Source of the DNA: Pinirhizobacter soli | GTDB taxonomy: Bacteria; Pseudomonadota; Gammaproteobacteria; Xanthomonadales; Rhodanobacteraceae | Assembly (NCBI RefSeq): GCF_015905305.1 | Contig: NZ_JADZLQ010000001.1 | Coordinates: forward strand, 1,822,599-1,886,598 | Length of the DNA: 64,000 nucleotides | Direction of reading: 5' to 3' | In this document: piece after piece, positions 34,388 to 44,654 of the stretch | Position numbering within the stretch: position 1 is the stretch's first letter | Layout of the letters: every line of letters starts with the position of its first letter | Notes under the pieces: generated by a model | What the model was told of the DNA's origin: nothing | Seen by the model: the letters and a program-made list of their open reading frames with translations, nothing else | Databases searched by the model: none | Position numbers and translations under genes: made by a program

Positions 34388-34415
34388 AAAAACAAAGCCC
34401 TCCATGAAGGAGGGC
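34388..34415 (-). terminator. Rho-independent terminator of aceE
   Basis: Minus-strand GCCCTCC-TTCAT-GGAGGGC followed by TTTGTTTTT, 56 nt after the aceE stop. Confidence 0.85.
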
Positions 34416-34470
34416 GTTGTCCGCGGACGTATTGCCTGCCGATGCCGGACAGAAGTCCGGACGAGCTGGG

Positions 34471-37164
34471 TTACACCGTCATCGGGTTCGGCTTGTCCTG
34501 ATCGAGCTTGTACTGCTTGAGCGCGCGGGTGACATCCTTGGCGTTGACCTTGCCGTCTTTCGCCAGCGCCGCCAGGGCGGCGTGAGCGATGTAATAGCGA
34601 TCGACCTCGAAAAAGGCACGCAGGTTGTCACGCGTATCGCTGCGGCCGAAGCCGTCGGTACCGAGCACCGTGTAGCGCATGCCATCGGGCATGAAGGCAC
34701 GGATCTGGTCGGCGTACTCGCGCACGTAGTCGGTGGCGGCGATGGCCGGGCCCTGGCGATCCTTCAGCAGGCCCGTGACATAAGGCACGCGAGCTTCGTC
34801 TTCCGGATGCAGGCGGTTCCAGCGCTCGGCGTCGAAACCGTCGCGACGGAGTTCCGAGAAGCTCGGGCACGACCAGATATCGGCCGACACGCCGAAATCC
34901 TTCTCGAGCAATTCGGCCGCGGCGATCACCTCACGCAGGATGGTGCCGGCGCCCATCAGCTGCACGCGTGGCTCGTTCTTCTTCGGCTTGCCGGCATCCT
35001 TGAACAGGTACATGCCCTTGATGATGCCTTCCTCGCTGCCCTTGGGCAGGTCCGGATGGCTGTAGTTCTCGTTCATCACCGTGAGGTAGTAGTAGACGTC
35101 TTCCTGCTCTTGCATCATGCGGCGCGTGCCGTCCTGCAGGATCACCGCCACTTCATACGAGAACGTCGGATCGTAGGACACCACATTGGGGATGGCGCCG
35201 GACAGCAGGTGCGAATGGCCGTCCTCGTGCTGCAGGCCTTCGCCGTTGAGCGTGGTGCGGCCGGCGGTGCCACCGATCAGGAAGCCGCGCGCGCGCATGT
35301 CGCCGGCGGCCCAGCACAGGTCGCCGATACGCTGGAAGCCGAACATCGAGTAGTAGATGAAGAACGGCAGCGTCGCCACGTTGGAGATGCTGTAGCTGGT
35401 GGCCGCGGCCATCCACGAGGCCATGCCGCCCGCCTCGCTGATGCCCTGCTGCAACACTTGGCCCTTCTGGTCTTCACGGTAGTACAGCAGCTGGTCGGCA
35501 TCCTGCGGGCGGTACTTCTGGCCGAACGGGGCGTAGATGCCGATCTGCCGGAACATGCCTTCCATGCCGAAGGTGCGGGCCTCGTCGGCCACGATCGGCA
35601 CCACGCGCGGGCCGATCGCCTTGTCGCGCAGCAGCAGGTTCATGCCACGCACCAGCGCCATGGTGGTGCTGATCTCGCGGTCGCCGGAGCTCTTGGTGAT
35701 CTGCTCGAAGGCCTCAAGCCCCGGCGCCTTGAACGATTCCTCCGCCTTGCGGCGACGCTGCGGCAGCGCACCGCCCAGGGCCTTGCGGCGCTCGAGCAGG
35801 TACTGCACCTCGGGGGAATCCTTGCCCGGGTGGTAGAACGGCACCTCTTCGAGCTGGGCGTCGGTCACCGGGATATTGAAGCGGTCACGGAAAGCGCGGA
35901 TGGCGTCGGTGTCCATCTTCTTCTGCTGATGGGCCGGGTTCTGCGATTCGCCCGCCGCGCCCATGCCGTAGCCCTTGACTGTCTTGGCCAGGACCACCGT
36001 GGGCATGCCCTGGGTGTTCACCGCCGCGTGGTAGGCCGCATACACCTTGTGCGGGTCGTGGCCGCCACGATTCAGGCGCCAGATGTCGTCGTCGGACATG
36101 TTGGCCACCAGCGCCGCGGTTTCCGGGTACTTGCCGAAGAAGTGCTCGCGGGTATAGGCGCCGCCGAAGGCCTTGCAGGCCTGGTATTCACCGTCGACGG
36201 TTTCCATCATCAGCTGGCGCAGCTTGCCGGAGGTATCGCGCGCCAGGAGCGGATCCCAGTAGCTGCCCCAGACCACCTTGATGGCATTCCAGCCAGCGCC
36301 GCGGAACACGCCTTCCAGTTCCTGGATGATCTTGCCGTTGCCGCGCACCGGGCCGTCCAGGCGCTGCAGGTTGCAGTTGACGACGAAGATCAGGTTGTCC
36401 AGGCCTTCGCGGCCCGCCAGTGAAATGGCGCCCAGGCTTTCCGGCTCGTCGGACTCGCCATCGCCCATGAAGCACCAGACCTTGCGGTCGGTCTTGGGCA
36501 TCAGGCCGCGGTGTTCGAGGTACTTCCAGAACTGTGCCTGGTAGATGGCCTGGATGGGCCCAAGGCCCATCGATACCGTCGGCACCTGCCAGTAGTCGGG
36601 CATCAGCCAGGGGTGGGGGTAGGAGGTAAGCCCCTTGCCCTTGCCGGCGACATCCATGCGGAAGAGGTCCATCTGCTCTGCGCTGATGCGGCCTTCAAGG
36701 AAGGAGCGCGCATACACGCCCGGGCTGGAATGGCCCTGGTGGAACACCAGGTCGCCCGGATGGTCGACGCTGGGGGCGCGCCAGAAGTGGTTGAAGCCCA
36801 CATCGTAGAGCGTCGCCGACGAGGCAAAGCTGGAGATATGGCCGCCCAGGTCGCCGGGACGACGGTTGGTACGCACCACCATGGCCAGCGCGTTCCAGCG
36901 GATGATCGAGCGGATGCGCCACTCCAGCGCCGCGTCGCCCGGGCTGCGCGCTTCATTCTGCGGCGCGATGGTGTTGACGTATTCGGTGGTGGGATCGAAC
37001 GGCAGGTAGCCGCCGGCGCGGCGGGTGGAGTCCACCATGCGCTCGAGCAGGTAATGCGCACGCTCGGTGCCGTCGTGGTTGATGACGGCATTGAGCGATT
37101 CGACCCATTCCTGGGTCTCGGTGGGGTCGAGATCCTGGTGCAGGATGTCGGTGATCTGGTCCAT
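34471..37164 (-). CDS. aceE: Pyruvate dehydrogenase E1 component (homodimeric)
   Basis: 897 residues, full length. The thiamine-diphosphate motif runs from MGDGESDEPESLG to FVVNCNLQRLDG, and the family start is DPTETQEWVESLNAV. PGRTTLNGEGLQHEDGHSH in the middle and TGLLKDRQGPAIAATDYVR near the end match E. coli AceE. It decarboxylates pyruvate and acetylates the lipoyl groups of AceF. It is monocistronic here, separated from aceF-lpdA by about 21 kb. GGAG lies a few bases before the ATG at 37164; the 400-bp upstream region holds two copies of a palindromic repeat. Confidence 0.97.
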   Translation of the reverse strand: MDQITDILHQDLDPTETQEWVESLNAVINHDGTERAHYLLERMVDSTRRAGGYLPFDPTTEYVNTIAPQNEARSPGDAALEWRIRSIIRWNALAMVVRTNRRPGDLGGHISSFASSATLYDVGFNHFWRAPSVDHPGDLVFHQGHSSPGVYARSFLEGRISAEQMDLFRMDVAGKGKGLTSYPHPWLMPDYWQVPTVSMGLGPIQAIYQAQFWKYLEHRGLMPKTDRKVWCFMGDGESDEPESLGAISLAGREGLDNLIFVVNCNLQRLDGPVRGNGKIIQELEGVFRGAGWNAIKVVWGSYWDPLLARDTSGKLRQLMMETVDGEYQACKAFGGAYTREHFFGKYPETAALVANMSDDDIWRLNRGGHDPHKVYAAYHAAVNTQGMPTVVLAKTVKGYGMGAAGESQNPAHQQKKMDTDAIRAFRDRFNIPVTDAQLEEVPFYHPGKDSPEVQYLLERRKALGGALPQRRRKAEESFKAPGLEAFEQITKSSGDREISTTMALVRGMNLLLRDKAIGPRVVPIVADEARTFGMEGMFRQIGIYAPFGQKYRPQDADQLLYYREDQKGQVLQQGISEAGGMASWMAAATSYSISNVATLPFFIYYSMFGFQRIGDLCWAAGDMRARGFLIGGTAGRTTLNGEGLQHEDGHSHLLSGAIPNVVSYDPTFSYEVAVILQDGTRRMMQEQEDVYYYLTVMNENYSHPDLPKGSEEGIIKGMYLFKDAGKPKKNEPRVQLMGAGTILREVIAAAELLEKDFGVSADIWSCPSFSELRRDGFDAERWNRLHPEDEARVPYVTGLLKDRQGPAIAATDYVREYADQIRAFMPDGMRYTVLGTDGFGRSDTRDNLRAFFEVDRYYIAHAALAALAKDGKVNAKDVTRALKQYKLDQDKPNPMTV

Positions 37165-37310
37165 GGTGCTCTCCGCAGCGCGTGGGGCGCGCCTGGCGTG
37201 GGGGTGGCGGGGAATTAAATCGGTCCACCCCCGAGTTTAGCAAACCCGCGCCATCCCGGACCGTCCTGCCCGCCGTAGCTGCCATGAATCAACCACATAC
37301 GGCGCCGTAT

Positions 37311-37401
37311 GGGAGCAGTCGGGTGGCGCTTTCGTCGCTAAGTCCTCAGTCGGCTTCGCCTCCCTGCGGAAGCGCGACGAAAGCGCCACCCGACCGCTCC
37401 C
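37311..37401 (+). repeat. Palindromic dispersed repeat, copy A
   Basis: A 28-nt left arm (37311-37338) pairs with the right arm (37374-37401) with one mismatch (A to G). The 35-nt core (37339-37373) contains TAAGTCCTC, GTCGGCTTCGCC and CCTGCGGAAGC. The core is shared with copies B and C; the arms are not. Confidence 0.85.
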
Positions 37402-37463
37402 CGGACGCAACGGTGGGTTGTGGGGAAAGCGGGGCTTTCTCTGCGGGGTTGCCTCAGGAGTTG

Positions 37464-37556
37464 GGGGAGCGGCGGGGCGTCACCCTGAGAGCGCTTCCGC
37501 AGGGAGGCGAAGCCGACTGAGGACTTAGCGACCAGGGTGACGCCCAGCCGCTCCCC
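37464..37556 (-). repeat. Palindromic dispersed repeat, copy B
   Basis: A 24-nt left arm (37464-37487) and right arm (37533-37556) pair with one mismatch. The 45-nt core (37488-37532) is the reverse complement of the core of copy A (GGCGAAGCCGACTGAGGACT visible on the plus strand). Copies A and B are thus in opposite orientation, 62 nt apart. Confidence 0.85.
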
Positions 37557-37565
37557 ACTCGAGCC

Positions 37566-39854
37566 CTAGCCCCGATGGGCTTGCGCGCTGCGTATCTGGG
37601 CGTCGACGGCCGCGATCGCCGTCATGTTCACCACGCGGCGCGGGGTCGAGGCGGGCGTGAGGATGTGGGCGGCCTTGTCCACGCCCATCAGGATCGGGCC
37701 GATGGCCACGCCGTCGGTCATTACCCGGACCATGTTGTAGGAGATGTTGGCGGAATCCAGATTAGGCATCACGAACAGGTTGGCGCGCCCGCTGAGCGTG
37801 CTGTTGGGGAAGACCAGGCTGCGCACGTTCTGGTCCCAGGCGGTGTCGGCCTGCATTTCGCCGTCGACCTCCAGCTTGGGCACGCGCTGGCGCAGGATCT
37901 GGTAGACCTTGCGCATCTTGGCGGCGCTGGGGTTGTCGTGGCTGCCGTAGTTCGAGTGAGAAAGCAGCGCGACCTTCGGCTCGATGCCGAAGAGCTTCAG
38001 ACGAAAGGTCGCCTGCAGCGTGGCCTCGGCGATCTGCTCGGCGGTCGGATCGATCTGCACATGCGTATCGAGGAAGAACCAGGCGCCCTTGTCGTTGATC
38101 ACGCCGGTCATCGCCGACGTGCAGCTGACGCCCGGATCCAGCCCGAACACACTGCGCATATAGCCCAGCTTCTTGTGATAGCGACCGACCAGTCCGCAAA
38201 TCATCGCGTCGGCTTCGCCGCGCTGGACCATGATCGAAGCGATCAACGCCGGCCGCGAACGCACCAGGTTCTTCGCCGCCGCCGGCGACACGCCACGGCG
38301 TTCGGTCAGGGCGTGGTACTGCTGCCAGTAGTCGTTGAAGCGCGGGTCGTCGTTGATATTGGTCAGCTCGAAATCCACGCCCTCGCGCATGCGCAGACCC
38401 AGGCGCTGGATGCGGGTATCGATGACGTCCGGGCGGCCGATCAGGATCGGGAAAGCGAGTTTCTCGTCGATCACCGTCTGCACGGCGCGCAGCACGGTTT
38501 CTTCCTCGCCCTCGGCGTAGACCACGCGCTTGCGGTCGGCACGCGCGCGCTCGTAGACCGGCTTCATGATCAGGCCAGTGCGGTAGATGAACTGGTCGAG
38601 CTTTTCGATGTAGCTTTCCATGTCCACGATCGGACGCATGGCCACACCCGAATCCATCGCCGCGCGGGCGATCGCCGGCGCCAGCATCACCAGCAGGCGC
38701 GGGTCGAACGGACGTGGGATCAGGTAATCCGCACCGAAGGTCGGCACGTCGCCGCCGTAGGCACTGGCCAGGTCGCCGGCCTCCATGCGGGCAAGCTCGG
38801 CGATGGCGCGCACGCACGCCAGCTTCATGGCTTCGTTGATCACCGTGGCGCCGACATCGAGCGCGCCGCGGAACAGATAGGGGAAGCACAGCGCGTTGTT
38901 GACCTGGTTCGGGTAATCCGAACGGCCCGTGGCGATGATGCAATCCGGTCGCACTTTCTTGGCATCCTCAGGGAGGATTTCCGGCGAGGGGTTGGCGAGG
39001 GCCAGGATGATCGGGCGCTCAACCATGCTGGCGACCATCTCGGGCTTCAAGATGCCGCCGGCGGACAGGCCCAGGAAAATATCCGCGCCTACGACGATCT
39101 CAGCCAGCGTGCGCTTGTCGGTGTCGCGCGCGTAGCGCTGCTTGTCCGGATCCATGTTGTCGCGGCCGGTGTACAGCACGCCGTCGCGATCGAAACCGAG
39201 GATGTTCTCAGGCTTCAGGCCCAGCGCCACCAGCATGTCCAGGCAGGCGATACCGGCGGCGCCGACGCCGGTGGTGGCAAGCTTTACGTCGCCGATCTTC
39301 TTGCCGACTACTTCCAGCGCATTGACCACCGCCGCGCCGACGATGATCGCCGTGCCGTGCTGGTCGTCGTGGAATACAGGGATCTTCATGCGTTCGCGCA
39401 GCTTGCGCTCGACGATGAAGCACTCCGGTGCCTTGATGTCTTCCAGGTTGATGCCGCCGAAGGTCGGCTCCAGGCTGGCGATGATGTCGACCAGCTTGTC
39501 CGGGTCGTTTTCAGCGATCTCGATGTCGAACACATCGATGCCGGCGAACTTCTGGAACAGCACGCCCTTGCCTTCCATCACCGGCTTCCCGGCGAGCGGG
39601 CCGATATTGCCCAGGCCAAGCACCGCGGTACCGTTGGTGATCACCGCAACCAGATTGCCGCGCGCGGTGAGCTCGCTGGCCTGCTGCGGGTCTGCCACGA
39701 TCGCCTCGCAGGCATATGCCACACCAGGTGAATAGGCCAACGACAAGTCACGCTGGGTGACCATGGGTTTGGTGGCAGTGACCCTGATTTTGCCCGGGCG
39801 TGGAAGGCGGTGGTATTCGAGTGCTGCCTGCTTGAAATCCTCGGAAATAGCCAT
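37566..39854 (-). CDS. maeB: NADP-dependent malic enzyme with phosphotransacetylase-like domain
   Basis: 762 residues from the ATG at 39854; the TTG five codons earlier is less likely. The malic domain (about 1-410) shows [38 protein letters not shown] and [13 protein letters not shown]. The C-terminal half resembles phosphotransacetylase ([26 protein letters not shown]) but is regulatory in MaeB of E. coli. It decarboxylates malate to pyruvate with NADP+ reduction, supplying pyruvate and NADPH beside the PDH genes. AGGA lies before the ATG. Confidence 0.96.
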   Translation of the reverse strand: MAISEDFKQAALEYHRLPRPGKIRVTATKPMVTQRDLSLAYSPGVAYACEAIVADPQQASELTARGNLVAVITNGTAVLGLGNIGPLAGKPVMEGKGVLFQKFAGIDVFDIEIAENDPDKLVDIIASLEPTFGGINLEDIKAPECFIVERKLRERMKIPVFHDDQHGTAIIVGAAVVNALEVVGKKIGDVKLATTGVGAAGIACLDMLVALGLKPENILGFDRDGVLYTGRDNMDPDKQRYARDTDKRTLAEIVVGADIFLGLSAGGILKPEMVASMVERPIILALANPSPEILPEDAKKVRPDCIIATGRSDYPNQVNNALCFPYLFRGALDVGATVINEAMKLACVRAIAELARMEAGDLASAYGGDVPTFGADYLIPRPFDPRLLVMLAPAIARAAMDSGVAMRPIVDMESYIEKLDQFIYRTGLIMKPVYERARADRKRVVYAEGEEETVLRAVQTVIDEKLAFPILIGRPDVIDTRIQRLGLRMREGVDFELTNINDDPRFNDYWQQYHALTERRGVSPAAAKNLVRSRPALIASIMVQRGEADAMICGLVGRYHKKLGYMRSVFGLDPGVSCTSAMTGVINDKGAWFFLDTHVQIDPTAEQIAEATLQATFRLKLFGIEPKVALLSHSNYGSHDNPSAAKMRKVYQILRQRVPKLEVDGEMQADTAWDQNVRSLVFPNSTLSGRANLFVMPNLDSANISYNMVRVMTDGVAIGPILMGVDKAAHILTPASTPRRVVNMTAIAAVDAQIRSAQAHRG

Positions 39855-39971
39855 CGGTATCCTGCGCAAGAACTAAAGAAATAGGGGGTGCGCGTCACCT
39901 GCGCTCAGGGGAGCGATGTTAGCACCGACACGCTGCCAAGCCTTGACGCATTGCCACCAGGCTGATCCGAC

Positions 39972-41249
39972 CTAGAGGCCGAGCGAGATTTCCTCAGCCT
40001 GTACGCCCGCCATGTGGATGTGGTTGACGAACAAGGAAAATGCGAGCTTCCCGGCCAGGCCATGCACGTGTTGCATCCACGGCGGCAGGTAGCGCGGCGG
40101 GGCGATGGCGCCGCTGGCGAAGAACGGCTCCAGGCTGATCACGTCGTGCAGGGCGAGCTTGCCGGCGAACAGGTGCCGCAAGTGATCCAGCCGCCGCTGG
40201 CGCAGCGACCAGCGGAAGAAGGTATGCACCGCAAGCAAACCAGACAGGTACACGTTGTCCTTGGCGAACGCCGAACCACCGGTCAATGGCACGCCACGGA
40301 ACACGCGCTGCGCCGAATGGAAACTGTCCGGCACGTTCTGGCCGCAGCTGCGGAAGTACTGGTACACCTCGACGAAGTCCGCGCCATTCAACGCCATGTC
40401 GATGGCAAGGATGCGCAGGCTAATTCGCTTCAGGCGCGAGATGTCGATGGCGCCAGACATGAGTTCGGCGAAAACAGCCAGGCCTTCCTGGGTGGCGGTA
40501 ACGCGCGGCGAGGTGCGCGCCAGCGAGGCCAGTACCGGCTGCTCGCGGCCGTTCAGCGCGGTGAGCGAATGCACGAACGCCTCGTGGGCCATCAGCTGGT
40601 GGCGGTCGTATTCGGTGAAGCTGGCACCGCCGCGCAGGCGGATGCGGGTGGCGCCGGCCGCGGCCTTGGCGGTGAGTTCCGGATCGACCACCACGGCGAT
40701 GCGGTCGGCACCGAAGAACGCATCCAGTTGCGCGGCCATGTCCTGGCGGAGGTCCGCCGCGGCGATATGTCCCTCGGCGTCCTCGGTGTCCAGGTCCGCG
40801 CCCAGTTCGTCGGCCAGCTCCACGAAGTATTTCGCGGCATCAAGATTGCTGCGCTTGCGGCTACCGGGAATGCCATCACCCGGGCGGCCATAAAGCTGGA
40901 TCGAAGGCTCGGTCACCGCGTGGGTACCCACGGCCTCGAGCATGGTGGCCGCCACGCGCCACGATTGCGCGGTACGGCGCAGGTACTCGGCGATGGGGTG
41001 GTCTTCACCCGCTTCCAGCTCGATGCGCTCAAGCTCGCCGCGCGCGGCGGAGAGGTCCGGCCGCAGGTATTCGATCTCCGGCAGCGAGAACCTGCCGACG
41101 CGGTAGGCGGTGATCATCCGCTCCTCGAGCGAGGCCGGCCAACCGACCGTGGGCAGGATGCGGATGGGGCGAACGGCCTCGAGCAAACGCCGGTCGAGCA
41201 TGGCGAAGCGTTCGAGTTCCGGCGAAGAAACCATGGCGGGAACGTCCAT
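39972..41249 (-). CDS. DUF1704 protein with HEXXXH and QEGLA motifs
   Basis: 425 residues, cytoplasmic, no signal peptide. The DUF1704 signature QEGLAVFAE is present and HEAFVH (an HEXXXH zinc-type motif) lies about 40 residues before it. Families with this arrangement include the eukaryotic tubulin carboxypeptidase MATCAP, so a metallopeptidase role is plausible. In some databases members carry the name 'flavohemoglobin expression-modulating QEGLA motif protein', which is historical. The real substrate is unknown. It lies 11 nt downstream of rsgA on the same strand, probably one operon. Confidence 0.85.
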   Translation of the reverse strand: MDVPAMVSSPELERFAMLDRRLLEAVRPIRILPTVGWPASLEERMITAYRVGRFSLPEIEYLRPDLSAARGELERIELEAGEDHPIAEYLRRTAQSWRVAATMLEAVGTHAVTEPSIQLYGRPGDGIPGSRKRSNLDAAKYFVELADELGADLDTEDAEGHIAAADLRQDMAAQLDAFFGADRIAVVVDPELTAKAAAGATRIRLRGGASFTEYDRHQLMAHEAFVHSLTALNGREQPVLASLARTSPRVTATQEGLAVFAELMSGAIDISRLKRISLRILAIDMALNGADFVEVYQYFRSCGQNVPDSFHSAQRVFRGVPLTGGSAFAKDNVYLSGLLAVHTFFRWSLRQRRLDHLRHLFAGKLALHDVISLEPFFASGAIAPPRYLPPWMQHVHGLAGKLAFSLFVNHIHMAGVQAEEISLGL

Positions 41250-41260
41250 GACAGCCGATC

Positions 41261-42301
41261 TTACCTGTCCCGGTCGCGTCGCGACGAGTGTTTACCCGGA
41301 ATCCGTGGACTGCGTCGCAGCCGCGCCTCGAGCGTGGCGGCCTGCTGTTCACGCTCTTCGTGCAGTTTCAGGAAGCTGCGCCAGCGCTGCAGGGAGAGCT
41401 CGCCCGTGCCAAGCGCCGCCTGCACCGCGCATCCGGGCTCGTTGGTGTGCCCGCAATCAGCGAAGCGGCAGTCGGCCGCCAGGGCCTCGATATCGGCGAA
41501 GAGATCGAGGTTTTCCTCACCCGTGAGCTTGAGCTCGCGCATGCCCGGGGTGTCGATCAGGCAGCCGCCGGAGGGCAGCTGCAACAGCGCGCGGTGGGTG
41601 GTGGTGTGCCGGCCGCGGCTGTCGTGTGCGCGCACGGCGCCGGTGGCCATGCGCTCCTCGCCCAGCAGCGTGTTGGTAATGGTGGATTTGCCCGCGCCGG
41701 ACGAACCCACCAGCACCGCGCTATCGCCTGGTTGCAGGAAAGCCAGCACCGGCGCTACGGAGGCTACATCCTTGCTGTTGAGTGCGATCACTGGCGTGGC
41801 ATGGCCCAGCCGTTCGTGCACGGCTGCCACCGATGCCTGCGGATCCGGCGCGCTGTCGGCCTTTGACAGCAGCACCACAGGTTGCGCACCGGAACCTTCC
41901 ACCAGCGACAGGTAGCGCTCGATGCGGGTGGGGTTGAAGTCGCCGTCCAGGCCCATCAACACCAGCACGTAGTCGATGTTGGCGGCGATCACCTGGCGCT
42001 CGTAGCGCTCGCCGGCGGCGGCACGCACCAACAGGGTGCGCCGCGGCAACACCGTTTCGATCACCGGATGGGTGTCGCCGGAGAGAAGCACGAAGTCACC
42101 CACGGCGGGCCGCAGCGAGGGATCCAGGCCGCGTTTCAGGAACGTGCCGGCCGGCTGGGCGTTGAAGAGCTGGTCGCCGTCGTGCAGCTCGTAGCCTGCC
42201 CGATGCTGTGCAACCACACGGGCAAGCCGGCCCGGACCCGCGTCAGCGTCGCCACGCCAGCCGATCCGGCGCAGCCGCTCGATGTCCACGGGGTCCGTCA
42301 T
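41261..42301 (-). CDS. rsgA: Ribosome small-subunit-dependent GTPase A
   Basis: 346 residues. The circularly permuted GTPase order is visible: G4 LLSKAD, then G1 GSSGAGKST, then G3 IDTPGMREL. The zinc-binding CRFADCGHTNEPGC follows in the C-terminal region, and an OB-fold precedes the GTPase. It releases factors from and checks the maturing 30S subunit. A DUF1704 gene follows at 11 nt, and alaA diverges upstream with a 92-nt gap. Confidence 0.95.
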   Translation of the reverse strand: MTDPVDIERLRRIGWRGDADAGPGRLARVVAQHRAGYELHDGDQLFNAQPAGTFLKRGLDPSLRPAVGDFVLLSGDTHPVIETVLPRRTLLVRAAAGERYERQVIAANIDYVLVLMGLDGDFNPTRIERYLSLVEGSGAQPVVLLSKADSAPDPQASVAAVHERLGHATPVIALNSKDVASVAPVLAFLQPGDSAVLVGSSGAGKSTITNTLLGEERMATGAVRAHDSRGRHTTTHRALLQLPSGGCLIDTPGMRELKLTGEENLDLFADIEALAADCRFADCGHTNEPGCAVQAALGTGELSLQRWRSFLKLHEEREQQAATLEARLRRSPRIPGKHSSRRDRDR

Positions 42302-42393
42302 AGGCCCTGATTATGCCATTGGTTCGCCTCGCGGCAGGCCATCGACGCTGATACAGTGCCAAACAAGACGAATTCCCGGCACGTGAACTTTCG

Positions 42394-43644
42394 ATGGCAT
42401 TGATCCGACCCAGCGCCCACCTGGCCGACGTCCGCTATGAGATCCGCGGAGCCCTCACCCGCCGGGCACGCGAGATGGAAGCCGCCGGCCACCCCATCAT
42501 CAAGCTCAATATCGGCAACCCGGGCCGCTACGGTTTCCGCACGCCCGACCACCTGCGCCAGGCCATTGCCGACCACCTGACCGATAGCGAACCCTACGGG
42601 CACGAACAAGGCCTGGAAGAGGCCCGTGAAGCCGTGCTCGCCCAGCAGCGCGCCCACGGCGCGGAAGGAGCGGACGTCGAGCGGATCTTCATCGGCAACG
42701 GCGTGAGCGAACTCATCGACCTGGCCTTGCGCGCGCTGCTGCAGCCGGGCGACGAAGTGCTGCTGCCGAGCCCGGATTACCCGCTGTGGAGCGCGGCTAC
42801 CATCCTTAACGATGGCAAGCCCCGCTACTACCGCTGCCCCGCCGAAAACGGGCATCTGCCCGATCCTGAGGAAATCGAGGCCCTGGTCACGCCGCACACG
42901 CGCGCCATCGTGCTGATCAACCCGAATAATCCGACGGGCGCCGTCTACCCGGAAGCACTACTCCAGGCCATCGTGGCGGTGGCACGGCGACACGGCCTGC
43001 TGTTGCTGTGCGACGAGATCTACGACGAGATCCTCTACGACGACACTCCTTTCCAGCCGCTGGCCAGGCTCGCCGCCGACCACCCTTGCGTGAGCTTCGG
43101 CGGGCTGTCGAAGGTGTATCGCGCCTGCGGGTACCGCGTGGGCTGGATGAGCCTGTCGGGCCATCCGCGCCTCACCGCGGACTACCGCGACGCGCTGCAA
43201 TTGCTGGCGGCCCTGCGTCTTTGCGCCAATGTCACCGCCCAATGGGCCGTGCGGCCGGCCATTGAAGGCGCCGCCACCATCGGCGAACTCACCCGCCCCG
43301 GTGGCCGCCTGCACGAGGCAAGGCGGGCCGTGATCGAAGGCGTCGCTGCCAGTCAATTCCTGGACATGGTCACCCCCGGCGGCGCCCTGTACGGCTTCCC
43401 GCAGGTCAAGGCAACGGCCCTGCCGGTGTTCGACGATGCGGCCTTTGCCCTGCGCCTGCTGGAAGACGAAGCCGTGCTCATCGTGCCCGGATCGAGTTTC
43501 AACCTGGCCGCCAGCCGGCACCTGCGGCTCACCCTGCTGCCGGAGCCGACGCAACTGCGCGAGGTGTTCGTGCGCATCGATCGTGTGCTTGGCGCCATGG
43601 TGGCAAACGCCCATCCAAAAGCCACGGCCGCCGCCGTGGCCTGA
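42394..43644 (+). CDS. alaA: Alanine-synthesising aminotransferase, AlaA
   Basis: 416 residues, fold-type I aminotransferase. Family-diagnostic stretches are YEIRGALTRRAREMEAAG, KLNIGNPGRYGF, FIGNGVSELIDLALRALL, PDYPLWSAA, INPNNPTGAVYP (PLP-phosphate and pyridine contacts), CDEIYDEILYDD and the PLP Lys in GGLSKVYRACGYRVGWM. The match to E. coli AlaA runs over the full length. It makes alanine from pyruvate and glutamate, in keeping with nearby pyruvate-handling genes. Confidence 0.94.
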   Translation: MALIRPSAHLADVRYEIRGALTRRAREMEAAGHPIIKLNIGNPGRYGFRTPDHLRQAIADHLTDSEPYGHEQGLEEAREAVLAQQRAHGAEGADVERIFIGNGVSELIDLALRALLQPGDEVLLPSPDYPLWSAATILNDGKPRYYRCPAENGHLPDPEEIEALVTPHTRAIVLINPNNPTGAVYPEALLQAIVAVARRHGLLLLCDEIYDEILYDDTPFQPLARLAADHPCVSFGGLSKVYRACGYRVGWMSLSGHPRLTADYRDALQLLAALRLCANVTAQWAVRPAIEGAATIGELTRPGGRLHEARRAVIEGVAASQFLDMVTPGGALYGFPQVKATALPVFDDAAFALRLLEDEAVLIVPGSSFNLAASRHLRLTLLPEPTQLREVFVRIDRVLGAMVANAHPKATAAAVA

Positions 43645-43730
43645 CGCACGGCGGTAACCTCGCTGCCATCGGGCGGCGACACTACACGCCGATACTGTCG
43701 TCCCGGGAAGACTCACCGGGGATCGACGCC

Positions 43731-44591
43731 ATGGGCCGTTTACGCTGCCGCAGCGCCTTCATATCAGATGTCCATCTGGGTACGCCCGATTGCAAGGCAG
43801 GCTACCTGCTGGATTTCCTTACCCACCTGGATTGCGAGCACCTGTACCTGGTCGGCGACATCATCGACCTGGAGGCTCTCGCCCGCCGCCACTGGTGGCA
43901 TGCCGACCACGGCGCCGTGGTCGGCCAGCTGCTGGCCATGGCCGAGCGCGGGGTGAAGGTCACCTATATCCCGGGCAACCATGACGCCCCGCTGCGCGGC
44001 CTGGCCGGCCAGGCGATCGGCGGTATCCGCGTGGAGCTCGACGCCATCCACGAAGGCGCCGACGGACGGCGTTACCGCGTAAGCCATGGCGATGAGTTCG
44101 ACGGCGAATCGATCGGACGCACCTGGATGCTCTGGGCCGGTGAAGTGCTGCATCGGGCGATCTGCTGGACCAACCGCCGCGTGCACACCTTGAGGAGCTG
44201 GCTGGACCAGCCCTACCTGCCACTGTCAATCATCATCAAGTCACACGTGGGCAAGGCGCTGGCCTATATCCGCGACTTCGAAGAGCGCGTGGCCAACGAC
44301 GCGCGCGAGCGCGGACTGGATGGTCATATCTGCGGCCACATCCACTTCGGCCACGTGCGCGAGATCGACGGCGTGCTGTATCTCAACGACGGCGACTGGG
44401 TGGAGCACTGCACGGCGATCGTCGAAGACACCTGCGGGGCCATGGAGCTGATCCACTGGAGTGGCCATCGCGCCCGGCTGGGACGCGCCAGCCGCGAAAC
44501 CATCCTGCCCTCGCCCGCAGAAGCCTTCGGCCTGCGCCCGCTCACCTCCCTGCCGGCGGCCCTGTTGTCCTTAAGGACCACCCAGCCTTAA
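43731..44591 (+). CDS. UDP-2,3-diacylglucosamine diphosphatase-like metallophosphoesterase
   Basis: 286 residues. Calcineurin-fold metal motifs occur in order: DVHLG, GDIIDLE, GNHD, and a late GHIHFGH. LVGDIIDLEALARRHWWHADH and YIPGNHDAPL match the LpxH-type pyrophosphatase family that makes lipid X for lipid A; a paralogue group (LpxH2-like) has this length. Whether this is the sole LpxH is not visible here. It is followed by a DUF3185 gene and terminator. Confidence 0.85.
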   Translation: MGRLRCRSAFISDVHLGTPDCKAGYLLDFLTHLDCEHLYLVGDIIDLEALARRHWWHADHGAVVGQLLAMAERGVKVTYIPGNHDAPLRGLAGQAIGGIRVELDAIHEGADGRRYRVSHGDEFDGESIGRTWMLWAGEVLHRAICWTNRRVHTLRSWLDQPYLPLSIIIKSHVGKALAYIRDFEERVANDARERGLDGHICGHIHFGHVREIDGVLYLNDGDWVEHCTAIVEDTCGAMELIHWSGHRARLGRASRETILPSPAEAFGLRPLTSLPAALLSLRTTQP

Positions 44592-44654
44592 GGCCTCCAC
44601 CATTCCTACACACACACCTGCCCATATTCCCGACGAACACTACGAGGAATCGGC

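Larger units (their letters stand above)
37165..37565. other. 401-bp intergenic region between maeB and aceE
   Basis: No gene is seen. It holds the aceE leader and promoter region and two inverted copies (A and B) of a palindromic repeat. Between them is a short GAAAGCGGGGCTTTC hairpin. The bases between 37165 and 37310 have no obvious feature. Confidence 0.8.
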
